This document shows, one piece after another, positions 62,496 through 64,000 of a stretch of 64,000 bases of DNA (its first letter is position 1; each line of letters starts with the position of its first letter). The DNA lies in contig NZ_JAWDKA010000005.1 of assembly GCF_032714615.1 (NCBI RefSeq), forward strand, positions 124,001 to 188,000, given 5' to 3'. Under the pieces are notes generated by a model. That model searched no databases. It worked only from the letters and a program-made list of their open reading frames with translations, and had not been told where the DNA came from. A program made the position numbers and the translations under genes. This DNA is from Methanorbis furvi (lineage in GTDB: Archaea; Halobacteriota; Methanomicrobia; Methanomicrobiales; Methanocorpusculaceae).

Positions 62496-63117
62496 CGTTA
62501 CGTACAACACCCACGCGGCCGTTCTCCACCGAGAGGGTAAAACCGTGTTCATAGAGCCACTCGCGTGCATTGCCGTGGCCGTGAATCATCAGCTCTACGA
62601 GATCTGAGGGCTCGTCCACGTCGGTTGACATGCGCATGGAGTCGATGATCTCAACCGTGAGGCCGAGTTCTTCGGCAATCTGGAGGTGTCTGCGGAACGA
62701 GAATCCATAATATTCCACGCGGAAGGGTTCGGGACGTTTGACAAAGATGACATTTGTTCCGCCGCCGAGCCCGGGAACAATTGCCATGTCTGCTTTGGTT
62801 GAGAGTACCCGCTGCAGGCTTCCGGGGGTGACCATGGGGAGGTCGGACATGATGATGAGTGCCGGACAGTGAAACTGCGGCAGTGCCCAGTTGATTGCTT
62901 CGTTGAGTCCTTCTTTGCGGATGGCAACGAGCGCTTCTTTGCAGGTGTACGGGGATGTACAGAGCAGTGTTGCCGTGCAGCCGGTTTTTCGCACAGCGGA
63001 GATGACGTCGCCAAGCATTACCTCTGCAAACTCTTCGCGTTCTTCCTGTGTCATAACAGAGGAGAGGCGGGTCTTGGGATTGACCGGTTTGTAGGGAATC
63101 AGGGCGTGGAAGTACAT
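62479..63117 (-). CDS. cofC: 2-phospho-L-lactate guanylyltransferase (F420 biosynthesis)
   Basis: Activates 2-phospholactate with GTP for coenzyme F420; 212 residues from Met 63117 (MYFHALIPYKPVNPKTRLSSV). Family blocks include CPALIIMSDLPMVTP (metal-binding Asp), IVPGLGGGTNVIFV and MRMSTDVDEPSDLVEL. The longer frame to 63198 runs into the repeat upstream. It is followed by an overlapping TPR gene. Confidence 0.92.
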   Translation of the reverse strand: MYFHALIPYKPVNPKTRLSSVMTQEEREEFAEVMLGDVISAVRKTGCTATLLCTSPYTCKEALVAIRKEGLNEAINWALPQFHCPALIIMSDLPMVTPGSLQRVLSTKADMAIVPGLGGGTNVIFVKRPEPFRVEYYGFSFRRHLQIAEELGLTVEIIDSMRMSTDVDEPSDLVELMIHGHGNAREWLYEHGFTLSVENGRVGVVRNGEKIV

Positions 63118-63182
63118 GATAGTAGTAATGGTTGCTGAAAATACTAGAAACTGTTTGTAATGGGCTGGCATGATGAGATTCT

Positions 63183-63283
63183 GAAACGCGAATCGCATGC
63201 CTTCGGCCTGCTCACCGCTTCGTGGAATAACGCGAATAAGAAAATCGCCAATGGCGATTTTTTATTCGCGCCATTCGCGTTTC
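63183..63283. repeat. Dispersed palindromic intergenic element, family A, best-preserved copy
   Basis: Perfect terminal inverted repeats GAAACGCGAAT (63183-63193) and ATTCGCGTTTC (63273-63283). The head module CGCATGCCTTCGGCCTGC.. is at 63194-63226, and the inner hairpin AAATCGCCAATGGCGATTTT at 63242-63261. It lies between cdc48 and cofC, upstream of cofC. The total is 101 nt, small enough for a MITE-like element. Confidence 0.85.
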
Positions 63284-63294
63284 AAAAAAAAGAG

Positions 63295-64000
63295 TTACTG
63301 GTATTCCACCAGATTTTGCACCTGTTTCGGCAGCCCGCCCTTAAACCGCAGACGAATGCCCTCATAATACTCACGGACCCGTTCGTTCATAGTCGGGTGA
63401 ATCCGCAGCTTCGCATCCGCGAAATCTCTCTCGGACACAAACACCGCATTGCGGCGCAGGGAGTGCATTGCCGCCTCACGGCAGAGACTTTCCAGATCTG
63501 ATCCCACATATCCTTCCGTGTCTGCGGCAATCTTTGCAATAAATGCGGAGCGTTCGGGGTCTTCCAGCACAATCTGCTTTTCAGCAGCAGCATCTGTAAT
63601 CAGACGTCTCAGCTGTGGAGCAGAGAGTCCTTCCGGAGACTTTTCAATCTTCTTTGCAAACGTCTTGATCTGTTTGAGTGTAAGCGTCTTTCCGGCAAAC
63701 TTCTCTGCAAGAGCAATCACTGCATCCTCGCTGCATCCTGCAAGCACCTCCGCTGCCTCATCCAGCATTGACTTTTCCAACGGCATGCTCCGCATGTGAA
63801 CCGCAAGAATCGCCTCGCGGTCGGCAAGCTTCGGCTCGGTGATGTAGACCAGCCGGTCGAAACGTCCGGAACGCAACAGCGCAGGATCGATGATGTCAGG
63901 GCGGTTGGACGCCGCCAGAACGACCACGTCATTCAGCGGTTCAATACCATCCATCTCGGTCAGAATCTGGTTGAGCACATTTTCTGAAACCTTGCTGCCC
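63295..64000 (-). CDS. CDC48/VCP-type AAA ATPase, C-terminal part, cut by window edge
   Basis: Only the end of the second ATPase domain is in the window: [19 protein letters not shown], sensor 1 [14 protein letters not shown], arginine fingers [14 protein letters not shown], and the lid [17 protein letters not shown]. Between HMRSMPLE and [10 protein letters not shown], where family members have about 12-15 residues, there are about 90 residues, an inserted helical segment (63535-63785). The C-terminus is short (..[15 protein letters not shown]) without an acidic tail. It unfolds or extracts substrates from complexes. N-terminal part and first ATPase domain lie beyond the edge. Confidence 0.92.
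   Translation of the reverse strand, partial: GSKVSENVLNQILTEMDGIEPLNDVVVLAASNRPDIIDPALLRSGRFDRLVYITEPKLADREAILAVHMRSMPLEKSMLDEAAEVLAGCSEDAVIALAEKFAGKTLTLKQIKTFAKKIEKSPEGLSAPQLRRLITDAAAEKQIVLEDPERSAFIAKIAADTEGYVGSDLESLCREAAMHSLRRNAVFVSERDFADAKLRIHPTMNERVREYYEGIRLRFKGGLPKQVQNLVEYQ

Overview
The window is chromosomal DNA from a methanogenic euryarchaeon. The gene content points to the order Methanomicrobiales, most likely Methanocorpusculum or a close relative; that genus is an inference from protein character, since no database search was possible. Methanogen markers are a coenzyme B (Aks) pathway operon, cofC (F420), mptE (methanopterin), methanogenesis marker protein 12, cobS, a four-subunit pyruvate:ferredoxin oxidoreductase and archaeal EF-1alpha/S10. 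Shine-Dalgarno sites of GGAGGTGA type and several TATA-box/leaderless promoters also fit an archaeon.

Layout. 1-4881 (minus): a tightly overlapping operon for the 2-oxoacid chain elongation of coenzyme B synthesis (aksA, aksD, aksE, aksF). Its first gene is a ThDP-dependent, IorA-like enzyme without a ferredoxin domain. It is a good candidate for 2-oxosuberate decarboxylation, a step for which I know no assigned gene. 4882-5174: divergent control region with a perfect GTTAACG inverted repeat. 5175-9758: cobS, a small Cys-rich protein, EF-1alpha, S10 and Agl23. 9906-14651: a 1581-residue SF1 helicase with a Vsr-like nuclease domain. 14725-19052: polar amino-acid ABC transporter without a binding protein, small membrane proteins, a DUF475/TerC-like protein and a nitrilase-family amidase.

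19200-27555: an AT-rich surface-glycan island with GT92, two duplicated GT2 genes, a flippase and a GT32. Its centre (22.4-24.8 kb) is decaying: a frameshifted glycosyltransferase, a sugar epimerase that seems to have lost its central segment, and an rmlC fragment without its N-terminal half. 27559-37838: ComEC-like MBL protein with DUF3006, threonine synthase, porCDAB, marker protein 12 and a J-domain protein. 38145-42913: S-adenosyl/S-inosylhomocysteine hydrolase, hisF, a methyltransferase and a bacterial-type threonyl-tRNA synthetase. 43204-44207: an orphan HEPN-like protein and two identical tRNA-Lys(CTT) genes. 44551-50752: DHH/RCK phosphoesterase, mptE, an unusual radical SAM protein, Thg1 and dapF. 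50943-58166: prephenate dehydratase, AglJ-like glycosyltransferase, argG, YeiH, an MFS pump and a small regulator/membrane-protein pair. 58231-64000: a Fic-fold protein whose catalytic motif is destroyed, an MBL hydrolase, an AAA ATPase, a TPR protein, cofC and the C-terminal part of a Cdc48-type ATPase with an inserted segment.

Dispersed palindromic intergenic elements (five clear or degenerate copies, plus a 19-bp minimal palindrome) lie between genes at 37.9, 41.1, 44.3, 50.8, 53.0, 59.3 and 63.2 kb. They look like non-autonomous elements built from shared modules.

Themes: coenzyme and amino-acid biosynthesis genes occur in compact, overlapping operons. Variable DNA is concentrated in the glycan island and in small AT-rich patches (e.g. 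42.9-44.2 kb).
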